From: Canna indica
Taxonomy: Eukaryota; Streptophyta; Magnoliopsida; Zingiberales; Cannaceae
DNA length: 64,000 nucleotides
Direction: 5' to 3'
NCBI GenBank assembly: GCA_034359265.1
Contig: CP136892.1
Coordinates: 14,494,501 to 14,558,500, forward strand
Shown one piece after another: positions 36,801 to 46,740 of this stretch. How positions within the stretch are numbered: the first letter of the stretch is position 1; each line of letters starts with the position of its first letter. The notes beneath the pieces are model-generated. The model searched no databases and had not been told where the DNA came from. It saw only the letters and a program-made list of their open reading frames with translations. Made by a program: the position numbers and the translations under genes.

Positions 36801-39800
36801 TTCCAAGATCCCAAGTCAACGAAGACTCATAAATGAATCTTCTGGAGAAGAAGAAGAAGAAGAAGAAGAAGAAGAAGAAGAAGAAGATGGAGAAGGAAAC
36901 ACTATCCCTTTTCAATATTCCAAACATTTTGATTATGAGATTGATGAAGACCAAGATCTAGATCTAGATGATGAATAGTCTATTAGTTTGACTTTGATGA
37001 TGTTGAACTTGTTATTCTCATGTTCTTTTAATGATGTTGAACTTGATGATGAACTTGATGTTGGCTTGTTTTTTTGATGATGTTAAACTTGATGTTGGCT
37101 TGTTTTTTTAATAATATTAAACTTGTTGTTCTCATGTTCTATAATTATTTTTAATTGTTTTTTTAATGATGTGATTTTATTTTAGATATATTTTTTATGT
37201 ACAAAATATATTTTATAATTATATTTTATTTTTGCGCCTCGCCTCGTTATGCCGCGCGCCGTAACCTTGCGCCTTGCACTATGGCTCCAAGAGCCCTTTG
37301 CGCCTTTGTGCGCCTTGCGCCATTTAAAACTATGCGTACGCCCGATTAGAGAAGTTCGTATATGTTCATTACAATATGCGACTTCGAATGCGGGCGTTAC
37401 AGAACGAAGATAGAGACATACCACATGTAGATCCGTTCAATGTCGAGTTCGTCCAAGGCGATGCGGACCCAATAATTGATTGGTGGAGTGCAATGGAGAC
37501 TGACTCGCCTCTTCTTGATGAACCAGGCGAACCACCTCGGCCTTCACCAAATATATCTAATGTTATTGAGTCTGAGAGCCAACCAGAAGACATGGACAGT
37601 CAAGCTCTTGAGAGGGACATGACCTTTGCTCCCTTGGACTCTCAACGAGTTCGACAAGTAAGACGACGATCCACGTTCGACTCTCCATCTTCACAATCAA
37701 AAGGAAAGAAGAAGGCAGCACCTTCACCTTCATCTTCAAAGGCAAAGGAAAACGACTAATTGATCCTTTGGACACGATTGCAGAAGCGGAAGAGGACGAA
37801 GAAGACGAGCCCTCGGTTCATAGTAGTAGCAGGACAGAAGACGGAGGGGATGATGATGATGATGGAGCTGGGGGAGAAGACACCGTCATGCTATCAACAC
37901 TGGCACCTACCGATCTGTGGATAAATGAGCAATACTTCGACCACTCCACCCAAGATCAGGATCACGATGCTAGAACCGGAGGAACAACTCAAGTGTACGA
38001 AAAGAGAGGCCGGCGTCGAGGAGGTGAACCGACAGCTTTGAAGATTACCACCACGATATGATGAGTAGCTTGCGAGAAATTTCTGAATCAACTTACTGTA
38101 TCAAGTACCTACTCAACTAATGATACAAGGACTAGTTCTTGGACTGCCAACAAAGAAACACCGATGGGTATGTGGTATAATGGATACCAAGGCATGATGG
38201 CATGGGATCATTTCCAGATATGGGCATTGGAGATTTACGGTGTTGACCTTAGTCGTGTATGTCCCCAAGATATGTACGAGTACGACGGACGTCATTCGTC
38301 CGCATTTTAAACATTGTATTCATGTATTTGACATTTAAATCTTAAATTTAAGTATTTTTTTATCAATTATGTGTTATTGGAGTTATTTTTATTAGCAAAA
38401 TCAAAAAAAAAATATGTCCGGTATGCATTTTTGGTACCGGCCCGTACCGTGTCGGTACGGTACGGTACGGTACCGGTACCGGTACCGGTCAATGACCGAG
38501 ATCGGTACCAGTATTTTAAACCATGCCTCAAAGTAGTTGACACTATTTTGTATTACAAGGTTTATTATGGTCTAGTCCAAATATTGAGGGCTTTGCATAA
38601 GATAGCAGCACCTACATGAGTTTTTTAAGTTATTTGACCACTATGATTACCAAGATGGCAAAAAAATGAACACTTCGTACAATTGTTGTCAAGCATATCT
38701 GTAAAATGGACTATATCTTGATTTGCAGTGTTAATAGATTTGTTTTCACGCTAACAACTTAAGTTTTGAGAAAGTTGTCCATCCAATCAATTTTAACATA
38801 GTATCACGTGTTTGAATAATCAACAATAGAAAAAATACCCCTGTTAAAAAAAACCAGTTCATGTGTTGAGGGCCAATCAAGTCCAATTAGCCTGACCTCG
38901 ACCACACATAAGAGATAATTTTAAGAATATAAATGTATATAGCTTAAAGCTTTTGAATGTTGGTCACCCGATCCAATTTAACATGTAGTATGTGCATAAC
39001 GTACCAGTCTAAGCACAATCGAGTGGTAGGAATGGAAGTGACCTAGTTGTTTAGTGCACAATCGCCTATCTTGCTTGCTTGCTTGCTGCATGTTTGGTAT
39101 ACCATCACCTAAGTTGAGTATAGTGTTAATAATTCCTTAGAAATTGGAGCTAGCCTTCAATAGCCAAGAAAGAGAAAGGATAGACTAGTTAGACCCTTTT
39201 CTTAGTGTGTTTGGGATTTTAAGCTTATATTAGAACCTCTCAAATTCTCACTTGACCCCCTTAAGAGTTCCTCTCAAAAACTCTCTAAATTCGAGTTGAC
39301 TCCTAAAATTTAAGCCTAAAAAAATCCATCTTCAAAATTCAAGCTTTCATTCAAGTGGAGATTCAATGAGAAATGTAAATTCTAATTCTAGTTACTTCCA
39401 ATTCCAGGTCATAATCATTTCCTAGTTGGATCTTGAATCGGCTCATCCCTTGGAGCATACTCCAGGCAGCTATGCTTCTAAAAAAAAAATCATGTGATAA
39501 TTTGAGTTTCATTTTTTATCCCTCCCTTCCCCTTCCTTCCCCTTCAAATCCTCCATCCAAATTGACCCTAAGGGTAAAGTAGAGCGGACGGGAGTGTTAC
39601 TTACCCAAAATATAACGTTAGGGCTCTCTTATCTACCCATGAAAGTGAGAGAAGGCTCAAACATGGGTATAATATTTCTAATCATCCTTGAGAAATATGA
39701 ACAATATTAGAATAAAATACATTTGCTAAAACTATCCGATGCATGACTTTTCTGAACTCTGAAATCTTGTTAAATGCTCATTTTGGTTAGAGTGACTCCG

Positions 39801-42539
39801 GGGTTATTGGGGATGATGGAATGCTTATTAAACATAAAACTTAGTTTGTTAATAATACCCATAAATTCAACCACAAATACCCCTTGGGATATATAATGAT
39901 TATATACAGATAATTTCTCATTTATATAAGCGTTAAATGAATTTTGCACCAGTGTGGTTTATGCCTTTTCACTTTAACATCGTAGTTAAAAAGTCATCAA
40001 TATGCCTTCTTGAGGCTTATGCATTATTACTTGACACCCCCTCCTCCCCTTGCTACCCGCCTATGGATAAAAAAGTCAGCAAGATGCCCTCAAGATTACC
40101 TGCACTTCATGAGATGAGGATGAATGTGTTTAGGGCTAGGCCTCTAGGGTTCTACACTTCTACGACGATGGTTATGCCACCTAATGGACTTAGGGTTACA
40201 TGAGGAAGAAGCATCAGGAACCAAGGCTGTTGCCACCAAGAAGCATTAAGTCAATCCTTTACATCGACCAAATTAATCAAATCGTAACCTCATGTCAACT
40301 ACAACAATGTGATTTTACTCATTTTACTTAAATGCTAACAACAGAAAAGCACATCGGGTAACAAAAGGGAGATTAAATGATGACAGTGAAAACTCAAGGG
40401 GGCATATTGATCACTTTTAAATCACAAGGAGGGTAAGTGATAAAATGTTGAATCACAAGGGAGCAAAATGTAATTAACCCTTTATAAGATGATCGAAATT
40501 ACAGCATAGTTCAGAATAAAATTTTCCATAATAGAAAGAAATCACCTTAATATAAATGTTATTAATTATCCTACTTTAGCATCAATTGCACAATATATTT
40601 TCACAAAGCTGTCTTAGTTTCCATTTTATGCTCTCTAGCTACAGGGAAGACGTCTTTTAAGTAATTTCACTACTATAACATATCTCAACCAATGTTTTTC
40701 TTGCTTTAGCATAACAAGATTTTATCTGTCCTCTATCTATGTAGGGAAAACACCTTTTTTAATTGAATAGCACTTTTCATAACAGCTGGAACCCCTCCAA
40801 TCAGTTTATGATATAGAACATCCATATTAGATTCTATTATCTATAGAATTTAGAATTTGAACCAAAACATCATTTATGATTCATTATTTCGATCTCATTG
40901 GTGATTGTTTCTTGTCTTTTTAAAACATAGATATTTGAATTCCATCTATCTATTCTTTATACCTTTTTACGATTGAAGTATACCTATTTTTGCATCTAGG
41001 ATTTATATATACATATATCAATGTCAAGAGAATTTTTTTCTTAGGGCCTGCTTGGATTGAGGTTAAAGGAGGGGAAAAATTCCCCTTGTTTGGTTTTATG
41101 ATTTTAATGGAGGGGAAAGGGAATGGAGGGAAATTGTTTACCTTGGTTTCCCTCCAAACCTCAATTTTCTTACAACCCCGATTTGGGGTTGAATGGAGGT
41201 GAATAAAATTATAAAAAATATATCCAAACTAAATTTACGAAATTACCCTTATTATTTTCATAAATGTACATGATATTTATTAAACTCTAGTGGCATCTTT
41301 TCATTCCTATTGGTTGGGGTTACTCCTCTATGATCAATTTCAGTCTTGCCTCGAAGCATCACATATATCACAGAAATAAAAAGGGTACAATTGTCTATTA
41401 AATAAAATATTTTCTCATTCCGCTTCTTTCTTCTTTCCCCTTACAAGGTACATCCAAACAAGTTAACTTTTCCCTTCCCTTTCCTTCTGTTCCCCTTAAA
41501 CTATATCCAAACAGGTTAATTTTTACCCTCCCTTCCCCTTAATGAACTATATCCAAACAGACCTTAGTATTTAGATATTTAGATTCAAAATTAGAAGGAG
41601 ATCTATTTAATTGTTAATTTGCCAAACAAACATTGGGTTGCGACATATATCAAAGAGTATACAATAATGATGTATTTGATGAATCAAGTACATTGTCTAA
41701 TAACAAACCATTTCATTCTAACAAAACATCAGAATTTGTTGATAATATTAGTTGATTTTATCTTTTGAAAGGTTTTTCTCAAAGGCTTCATTCCCTTATA
41801 AGATCAACTCAGCAATCCTAGTTCACTTCTCAATGAAGTAACATGTGTAACACAGAATTGGACTGAAAGTACACATTCAAGCATCACAGAATGGTTGGTT
41901 TATTTTTCAATCTCCCACTATGATCTAGAATAAGAACACAAGTAGTTCCTATAAGAACCTTAAATAAACAAGAAATTCACCCCACTACATGTGGTTTTCA
42001 TATAATATACATAAAAACGAGTATAGTTGTAGCCTAAGCTGAGTAACCATTTGTTGAAATAGAACATCAACTAGATCATGATAAATCAAAAAAATGAAAC
42101 GAAATGGCAGTTCCGAGCAGGGATCCTTAAAACAAACAAGACAAGACGGGAAAATAACCTTATTAAGTAGGAAATTGGGGTAGAGGTGATTCTTGGTAAG
42201 GTAATTCCCGCAGCAGGGGCAATCGCTCTTATTGTTGAGGTGGGTCACGATACACATGTAGCAGAAGCTGTGGCCGCAAGCCGTTAAGAAGGCATCCTTG
42301 ATGACCCCCATGCAGATAGGGCATAGTAGATCCTTGTCGCGCTCGGCCTCCCCTTCCGCAGGCGCCGCCAGTGCCAGCTCCCTAGTTCCATCTGGTACTG
42401 TTGCCCCCTCGGCCGCCGCCGGCGCCCCGGCTACTTCCGTGGTCTCCGAGGACGAAACTGCCAGAGGGGCCATCGACGCCCCCACCTCATCGGCCTTCGA
42501 CACCGAAGGAACCAGCGCTCCCGCCGACGAACCGCCCAT
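19935..42539 (-). CDS. COP1: COP1, RING/WD40 E3 ubiquitin ligase, 13 exons
   Basis: COP1 is the light-signalling E3 ligase. With SPA proteins it marks transcription factors such as HY5 for degradation in the dark. The coding exons, from high to low coordinate, are 42539-42159, 29644-29567, 29055-28900, 28721-28362, 25906-25755, 25620-25555, 24651-24573, 24480-24325, 24224-24126, 21870-21766, 21687-21508, 20305-20195 and 20105-19935. Every junction is GT-AG and phases agree, giving 697 residues (Arabidopsis COP1 has 675) with no stop. The ATG at 42539 is chosen because the only upstream in-frame start is a TTG. Intron 1 is 12,514 bp and full of transposons, introns 4 and 9 exceed 2.2 kb, and the others are 78-1202 bp. 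Thirteen exons is also the Arabidopsis count. The gene looks intact. Splicing across intron 1 is the one point sequence alone cannot prove. Confidence 0.96.
20762..20814. repeat. Short direct repeat in COP1 intron 11
   Basis: ATGGGGGACTATGAATTTAT occurs at 20762 and 20793. The rest of intron 11 (20306-21507) shows no recognisable element. Confidence 0.7.
22122..23005 (-). mobile_element. Small non-autonomous LTR element (TRIM/SMART-like) in COP1 intron 9
   Basis: Two direct repeats of about 180 bp (22122-22305 and 22831-23005) share phrases such as AATGCTAGCCTTGAT and end in TAACA on the plus strand. On the minus strand the left one is preceded by the purine tract GAGCTAAGGGAGG, and the right one is followed by TTGGTATCAGTG, a tRNA-Met-type primer site. 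The interior lacks coding capacity. Identity of the two repeats is moderate, so the insertion is old. The target duplication is not clear. Confidence 0.65.
22701..22727. repeat. Palindrome around CTTACCTAGGGGACCTAGGTAAG
   Basis: An inverted repeat, AACTTACCTAGG / CCTAGGTAAGTT with a GG centre, lies inside the small LTR element of intron 9. It may be the core of a nested foldback element, since the 22565-22770 block looks foreign to the LTR element. Confidence 0.6.
23522..23787. mobile_element. Probable MITE in COP1 intron 9
   Basis: The ends GGGGCATTTAGTTG and CAACCAAATGCCCT are imperfect inverted repeats around an AT-rich body of about 265 bp. The target duplication is unclear (GTAATG against GTTAATG), so the family is not assigned. 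Confidence 0.45.
25523..25610 (-). repeat. Copy of part of COP1 exon 6 just beyond its splice donor
   Basis: Bases 25583-25610 inside exon 6 recur at 25523-25550 in intron 6 with 3 mismatches in 28, exactly 60 bases away. The copy starts 4 bases past the donor GTAT at 25554. It is not used in the reading frame. Confidence 0.8.
26415..26743 (-). mobile_element. TRIM retrotransposon in COP1 intron 4 (329 bp)
   Basis: Terminal direct repeats of 112 and 115 bp (26415-26526 and 26629-26743) begin TGTTAAGAAATT and end GGGACTTTAACA on the plus strand. On the minus strand the primer site TGGTATCAGAAC directly follows one LTR, and the purine tract GTGAGGGGGGTG directly precedes the other. The flanks TCTAG and TCTAC match at 4 of 5 bases. 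The interior is about 100 bp. This is the complete minimal architecture of a TRIM, same strand as COP1. Confidence 0.9.
27018..27416. repeat. Tandem duplication of about 200 bp in COP1 intron 4
   Basis: The block from CAGATACATGTTGACATCCTG (27019) to GACAGAAAGTGG recurs from 27228 to about 27415 with scattered changes and a short deletion. There is no coding capacity. Confidence 0.8.
28362..29644 (-). CDS. COP1: COP1 exons 2-4: linker and coiled coil
   Basis: Exon 2 (29644-29567) encodes the [15 protein letters not shown] linker. Exon 3 (29055-28900) encodes [20 protein letters not shown] and the [10 protein letters not shown] segment. Exon 4 (28721-28362, 120 codons) completes the coiled coil (ADLYRAR-like [19 protein letters not shown]) and a variable Ser-rich linker. 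The coiled coil, about residues 155-240, mediates COP1 and SPA pairing. Exon 4 ends inside the bipartite nuclear localisation signal, with RKRR at residues 318-321 and the second half, QKRR, at 335-338 in exon 5. Confidence 0.93.
30629..32480 (+). pseudogene. hAT transposase, BED finger and DUF659 part, broken
   Basis: The ATG at 30629 opens a BED-type zinc finger (WQCIHCSNK, then TRLKAHLAG and C). A second part from 31126 includes [12 protein letters not shown] and a DUF659-like region ([43 protein letters not shown]). Around 32090-32370 the segment [14 protein letters not shown] to [20 protein letters not shown] is typical of the middle of plant hAT transposases. Stops near 30890, 31530, 31566, 31682, 31709 and 31808 break the frame. 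TATA-like TATATAAAG at 30502 lies upstream. It is not expected to be active. Confidence 0.8.
32570..34355 (+). mobile_element. Second, internally deleted hAT copy of the same family, nested
   Basis: It begins CATGGTTTAAAAAATCG, like the outer element's end, followed by GGCGGTAT-rich DNA and the same TATA region and BED exon (33045 onward). The gene then jumps to the acidic C-terminal part, so the transposase core is missing. The 3' terminus is not visible: similarity to the outer element's 3' end fades at about 34355. Confidence 0.75.
33045..34264 (+). pseudogene. Deleted hAT transposase: BED finger joined to acidic C-terminus with a duplicated block
   Basis: The BED finger ([18 protein letters not shown]) is followed within 60 codons by a C-terminal block, [19 protein letters not shown], poly-Asp and [15 protein letters not shown]. 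That block occurs twice in tandem (about 33357-33630 and 33630-33920), with 17 and 24 consecutive Asp codons. The second copy continues to a stop after [10 protein letters not shown] at 34264. The poly-Asp runs are GAT microsatellites. A stop near 33112 breaks the BED exon. The long His and Met open frames here are shadows of the GAT repeat. Confidence 0.75.
34356..37334 (+). mobile_element. Third hAT element of a different family, 5' end not found
   Basis: It contains a transposase gene (34536-36978) unlike the outer family. The 3' end is GC-rich, with GCGCC/GCCTTGCGCC words, and ends GCCATTTAAAACTATG at 37334. The matching CATAGTTTTAAATGGC start is absent near 34356, so the left end is lost or rearranged. 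After 37334 the outer element's C-terminal gene part resumes. Confidence 0.65.
34536..36978 (+). pseudogene. hAT transposase, nearly complete but interrupted
   Basis: Exon 1 (34536-35469) encodes a BED finger ([20 protein letters not shown], then C), a Lys-rich stretch, and the DUF659 region ([57 protein letters not shown]). An 88-bp intron (35470-35557, GT-AG) joins it to [19 protein letters not shown]. Frameshifts and stops follow between 35790 and 35990. The C-terminal dimerisation part begins with [20 protein letters not shown] near 36290, includes [15 protein letters not shown], and continues after a further intron (acceptor near 36495) to an acidic tail with a poly-Glu run, ending at 36978. 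The DNA-binding and dimerisation ends remain readable but the middle is damaged. Confidence 0.8.
37335..38061 (+). pseudogene. C-terminal part of the outer hAT transposase
   Basis: [19 protein letters not shown] is the usual text after the dimerisation helix of plant hAT transposases. It is followed by [10 protein letters not shown], a Ser/Pro/Lys-rich linker, and the acidic block seen also in the nested copy ([14 protein letters not shown], a short poly-Asp run, [22 protein letters not shown]). The poly-Asp run is 5 codons here, against 17 and 24 in the nested copy. A one-base frame change near 37758 separates the linker and the acidic block. Confidence 0.7.
38534..41043. other. COP1 intron 1 sequence without recognised element
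   Basis: 2.5 kb of AT-rich DNA. Phrases around AGCTTTTGAATGTTGGTCA (38948) resemble text at 21115 in intron 11, suggesting an old dispersed repeat. No gene is seen. Confidence 0.5.
41044..41563. mobile_element. Tourist/PIF-Harbinger-type MITE in COP1 intron 1 (520 bp)
   Basis: The ends GGGCCTGCTTGGAT and ATCCAAACAGACC are inverted repeats flanked by TTA on both sides (41041-41043 and 41564-41566), the usual PIF-Harbinger target duplication. The phrase ATATCCAAAC recurs near the right end at 41500, so the end is partly duplicated internally. Confidence 0.8.
42159..42539 (-). CDS. COP1: COP1 exon 1: N-terminal tail and RING finger
   Basis: 127 codons. Residues 1-66 are an Ala/Ser-rich, GC-rich tail as in monocot COP1. 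The C3HC4 RING uses C73, C76, C88, H90, C93, C96, C107 and C110 ([10 protein letters not shown] to CPCCGNYL), so all eight zinc ligands are present and ligase activity is expected. The exon ends after PNFLLNK, with donor GTTATT at 42158. The plus-strand open frames over this exon are GC-content shadows. Confidence 0.95.
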
Positions 42540-42700
42540 GGAAGGGTAGGGAGAGAGGGGCAGGGAGAGACGGATCAAGAAGCGGTGGCGAATGAGTGGA
42601 GAGAGACTAAAGTAGAGGCGGACCGCGGACGATTGAATATTGTTGTTCGAGAGGTGAAGCTTAAAAATAATTTCATTTCATATTTTATTATAAAAAGAAA
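42540..42700 (-). promoter_or_regulatory. COP1 5' UTR and putative core promoter
   Basis: Minus-strand text upstream of the ATG contains TATAATAAAATA near 42692-42681, about 145 bases before the start codon, followed by a CT-rich leader (GTCTCTCTCCACTC). The transcription start is not known. Confidence 0.35.
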
Positions 42701-43519
42701 TAATAACTAAAATACATGGCAGGTAACTGCACACGGTTGCCAAAATATTTCGAGAAAACCTTTCTCTTACCTTTCTGTAGCTAACCCGATTCATGGACCC
42801 GTCTATGGTCGTAGAAGTTCTGAAGTTGGCATCGGCGGGCGGGTCCCACTACAGTGACGGTCGCCTCAAATTGTCCGAGTGGTAACAAAGGGCAGAATCT
42901 GTTGAGCTGTAATTATATCTTTTTCATCCAATAAAATTTTAAACGTCATTTTGATTTTGGACTTCAACCTTCCCATAAGTAGGATATTGAGGACTCGCCA
43001 GTGATAACAATAGTTATAACAAAGTTTTTGTCGGTAGACACCGGCAATAGTTATAAAGAAATGTGAGAAAATTATAAAAAATTTATGATTTATTAATAAA
43101 ATCATAAGATTACATTTGGTACATTACTTCATAATATTATAATGACCATAAGATAAATTATCATCAATAATATAATATTATCTCATTTGACATAATTGGT
43201 CAACATTAGTGACAATTTAATTTTATATTTTTGACTTCACAAAAAATTATTAAAAAATCATTGTCAAAAATTGGTGATGCCTTGCATGGAGAAAAATATA
43301 TGAAAGATAATGACAATGTTAGAATTTAATATTACCATTGGGATCCACTTACCCATCTGACATGAGGGTTATCGTGGTAATATGAATTATCGAGATAATC
43401 TGGATTGTCGATAAAGTACAAACCAAACATAGTAATGTATGGGCTTGGTAATTTAAAAGTCACATTACCAATAATACAAATAGATAGTTGCATACCAAAT
43501 AACCCCTAAATATTTTATA
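42701..43519. other. Intergenic DNA upstream of COP1
   Basis: AT-rich, no gene. The stretch 43110-43510 (ATTTGGTACATTACTTC to GCATACCAAATAACCCC) looks like a decayed foldback element, but no target duplication is clear. Confidence 0.4.
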
Positions 43520-43789
43520 GTATTTATCAAAATCATAATTAATAGTTTTAACAACCTAAAATGAGATGTTAATCACATTTATATTGGCCTAGTGAAAAGT
43601 TCATAACCACTTATTCATAAAATTTACTGCATATAACTTTAAATTTCACACATTTGTGACTTTAACAAACCTAAAAACCTAAAACATGATTTTAGTTATA
43701 GTTTTATTGGAATTTAGAGACTTTCATCAAAGTTATTAACTGTTAATATAACTACGATTAGCATATCATTTTACGTTGTTAGGTCTACA

Positions 43790-44215
43790 TGGACTGCACT
43801 AGTACCTTTGGGTCAGCCAAATTAGGCCCAGAAATACCCACACACATGAATCAGACCCAAGTCAAGCCAGACGGCTAAGCCCGAGGGTTCCACTCGGTCA
43901 TACAAGAATACTTCTATCCACATTAATTACGAGGGATTCGTCATTACAAGCTGATATCTCTGGGATCAGCCTTGATCCATTCTGAGCAACATCCCTACGA
44001 GATTACGGACGGTATCATCGCTAATCATCCCTTATCATGCACTATATACAAAACACAAAACGCCTCGAGTATGGGAGATTCCAATTTCAATTACAACCAT
44101 ATTGAACACCTTCTTACTTGAGCATCGGAGTGTCCTTTGCAGCCTCCCTGCTGAAGTTTCACCTGACCAAAAGACACACCGGATCAAACCGCATCGCTTC
44201 GACTTCAGGCAAGAA
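43790..44215 (+). repeat. Tat-like LTR (5' LTR type), copy 1
   Basis: It begins TGGACTGCACTAG and contains GATCAGCCTTGATCCATTCTG and CTTGAGCATCGGAGTGTCC, as in the LTR at 10692. It is followed by a primer binding site, so it acts as a 5' LTR. The right end is approximate. Confidence 0.65.
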
Positions 44216-44219
44216 TATT

Positions 44220-44230
44220 TGGCGCCCGCC
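44220..44230 (+). promoter_or_regulatory. Primer binding site, tRNA-Lys type (copy 1)
   Basis: TGGCGCCCGCC, close to the TGGCGCCCACC seen at 48045 in copy 2. Confidence 0.6.
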
Positions 44231-44744
44231 ATGGGACCGAGTAAATCTTACCTGCCCTACAACGATTGGTACCCGGAGTCAGGCGAACGCCGCCGCACGC
44301 GGGCAACACCCTAGCGGCGACGTTCCCCCGCTACTTGGAGATGCTAAAATAGTGAGGAGTGACGCTTCGACACCAGCAAATCCTCACTAGAAGAATCCCA
44401 GAGTTTGATTAATGACCTTTAGGTGGAGAACCAACGGTTAGCAGGCAAGGTCAAGATATTGACGCGTGCGATCTCGGGAACAACAATTGGCCGAACAGGA
44501 GCGCCACCGCTCAAAGCGCGATGAAGATAAACACTCAGAAAAGACCTGAGAGGTCGAACTTTGCCCTCCGAGATGAGGTATCCCACACACATCAGGGAGA
44601 AGAAGAGGACACTAGGGTCACAAAGGGCACTCCTCATCTCATCGTCGACTCGGGACCCTTCGTCAAGCGAATCATAGCGGTCAGTCTTCCCCCAGATTCA
44701 AACTGCCGACCACAGAGCCCTACGACGACACAAGCGACCCGACC

Positions 44745-45386
44745 ATGCACCTGACGATGTTCAGGTCCATGATGCTCTTCAACGAAGCAACCGATCTCAT
44801 CCTCTGTCGAGCCTTCCCGACCTCTTTGGAGAAGGCCGCACTATGTTGGATCTCCCCCCTTCCACTGAGGTCCATAGACACCTTCGAGGTGCTCTCCTGC
44901 GCCTTCACCAACCTGTTCTCCTCATCACGGATCTATTCCAAGACCGAAGACGCCCTCCACTACATCAAACAAGGGCAACACAGACCATTAAGAGACTACA
45001 TAAAGAGATTCCAAGCCACGACCATGGAGATCCCAAACCTCGACCTACACATCGAGATATTCTTCATCAAGCACTATTTGAAGCCCGGACACTTTGCATA
45101 CTAGATTGCTCTAGCAAAGCCGAAGGACATGGCCAAATTTCGAGAAAAGACCATGAACCACATAGGGATGAAAGAACTTCGAGAGGCTAGAAAGGCTGAC
45201 AGGCAAAAAGCCAAGGATATCACCGAGGACAACAAACCCGGTAGAAGGCGCGAGGATAGAGATCATCAAAACCAAGATCACAACATGAGAGGGACGTCGC
45301 CCTCCCAACCAATTCCCAAGTTCGACGAATACCTTCCTCTGAACACCATGCAAGAGATCATCCTTCAGGAGATCTATCATTTGTAG
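44745..45386 (+). pseudogene. Tat-like gypsy gag fragment, copy 1
   Basis: The frame encodes the retrotransposon gag domain: FRSMMLFNEATDLILCRAFP, then LEKAALCWISPLPLRSIDTF, SRIYSKTEDALHYIKQGQ and LRDYIKRFQATTMEIPNLD. The order WxxLPxxSIxxF then LRxYxxRF is typical of gypsy gag. An in-frame TAG at 45102 splits it, after which LAKPKDMAKFREK and a charged tail continue to 45386. No pol follows, only AT-rich DNA, so the element was truncated before or during the duplication. Confidence 0.75.
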
Positions 45387-45448
45387 TTGCCTAGACCTCC
45401 CCGCGGCCCAGAAAGACCAAAACCCCCGACCAATTTCAAAAAAAATTA

Positions 45449-45552
45449 GGATGCATTTTCATGGTCAAATGGCTACTTTCAAGACTTGAAAACTCTTTAA
45501 ATATTTCAACAGCTTCACATAAGTGGTCAATTCGATCATGAAAATGCATCCT
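45449..45552. repeat. Inverted repeat GGATGCATTTTCATG / CATGAAAATGCATCC
   Basis: Two perfect 15-base arms (45449-45463 and 45538-45552) lie about 74 bases apart, and a third, degenerate arm (GATACATTTTCATGATCAAA) lies near 45615. Related text is in copy 2 around 49710-49890. Confidence 0.7.
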
Positions 45553-45847
45553 AAAATCTCCAAAAATCACAAAAATTTTAAATTAGTCAATGATCTTTTT
45601 TTGGAGATTCTAAGATACATTTTCATGATCAAATGGTCACATTACTTGAAATTATTTAAATATTTCGATAGTTTTAGTATAAGAGTATACTGGATATTTT
45701 TTGAATTTGATTATGGTTTCGGAAATTTCGGAGACTATATTCGATTTCGGAGAATTTTGATGATTCATATTCTGATTTAAGGAAATTACTGATAAAGATA
45801 GAGTATCCTTTTGCATGTAGAGCGCCCTCTTCTCTAACAAACTTCAT

Positions 45848-46314
45848 TAGGGGTGTCCATTGTTCGGGTCACACCGAACTGAATCAAAAAATCGAACAGA
45901 ACTTGTCGGTTTGGTTCAATTTGCCCTTGGTATGTTTGGCTCAAAATCGAATCGGAACCGAATAGGGAATTATAGGTTCGGCTTCGGTTCCCAAGCTTTG
46001 GGAACCAAATCGAACCGAAAACTGAATTATATAAAATTAAGAAAAATATTTTTTTATTTTTATTAGCCGATTAGGGATTTAGGTTTTGTGAAAACCGAAT
46101 CAAGATTTTTTTTTTTTGTTTAAACAAGCTAAAACAGTTGAATCCATTGATTTAGTTTATTCAATTACAAGACCGAACCGAATCGAAAATAGTCGATTTG
46201 GTCTGGTTCAATTCATCCCATATTTTAGTTTTCGATTTAGATTTTCATTCCCAAAAAAATTATGGTTCGATTCAGTTATGTCCGAATTCGATTTAAACCG
46301 AATGGACACCCCTA
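45848..46314 (+). mobile_element. Short hAT-like element (467 bp), GGTTCGG-word body
   Basis: Terminal inverted repeats TAGGGGTGTCCATT and AATGGACACCCCTA are flanked by perfect 8-bp duplications AACTTCAT (45840-45847 and 46315-46322). The body is degenerate CCGAATCG/GGTTCGG words. It is the same family as 17332-17741 and orthologous by position to 50112-50580. Confidence 0.9.
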
Positions 46315-46740
46315 AACTTCATAAACTTTTCAAGGGCCGAAACATCCCATCTTTATTAGAGAAAAAGATGAGTAAGTCATGCCATGCTTTCGGTCATGTG
46401 CAGTTTTTCGACCAAGTGGACAATCAAGTGGATATTATGACAAGAGATTCAACCCATATGGCTCTTCACTCTTTACAAATGATTGGCAATTAAAATCTTC
46501 TATCATGTTCAAATGAGATACAACGCTAATGTGGTTAAGGTGAATGGATGCACCATGTTTCTTCTCTAGGAACTCTGAAGAAGGTAGCTTTAGAATGGAG
46601 AACAAAATATTCAGCATAGTTGATCGTGTTTTTTAGTCATGGAGCTATGAGGATTGAGTGCTCAAGCATCATGCACAAAGAGAATATAGTGTTATACTCA
46701 CATTTCCTGTCTAATATATATGTCTAAAACACTCATGTAC

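Larger units (their letters stand above)
30287..38525 (+). mobile_element. hAT transposon (8.2 kb with nested hAT copies) in COP1 intron 1
   Basis: Perfect 8-bp target duplications CCTCAAAG lie at 30279-30286 and 38526-38533. The terminal inverted repeats are CATGGTTTCAAATACC and, inverted, CATGGTTTAAAATACT. Both ends carry dense GGTA/TACC words (CCGGGCGGTAT, GGTACCGG). The outer element's own gene is split: the N-terminal part lies at 30629-32500 and the C-terminal part at 37335-38061. DNA from 32570 to 37334 is later hAT insertions. The orientation is opposite to COP1. Confidence 0.92.
43520..46740 (+). repeat. Segmental direct duplication, copy 1
   Basis: This 3.2-kb stretch is repeated at 47346-50683 plus 56832-57165. 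Shared landmarks in order are TTAACAACCTAAA, the Tat-like LTR, primer site, gag remains, the AAATGGTCAC block, the hAT element with target AACTTCAT, and the phrase CATGTTCAAATGAGATACA. Confidence 0.85.

Noticed and set aside
37182..37424. Minus-strand frame over the hAT 3' end (GCGCC-rich)
   Set aside because: It covers subterminal repeat text; the coding remains on the plus strand explain the surroundings.
42298..42595. Plus-strand Ala/Pro/Ser-rich frames over COP1 exon 1
   Set aside because: Shadow frames of GC-rich coding sequence; the minus strand carries an intact RING finger.
45860..46493. Frames within the GGTTCGG-word hAT element
   Set aside because: Low-complexity translation of the iterated word; the terminal repeats and target duplications identify a non-coding element.
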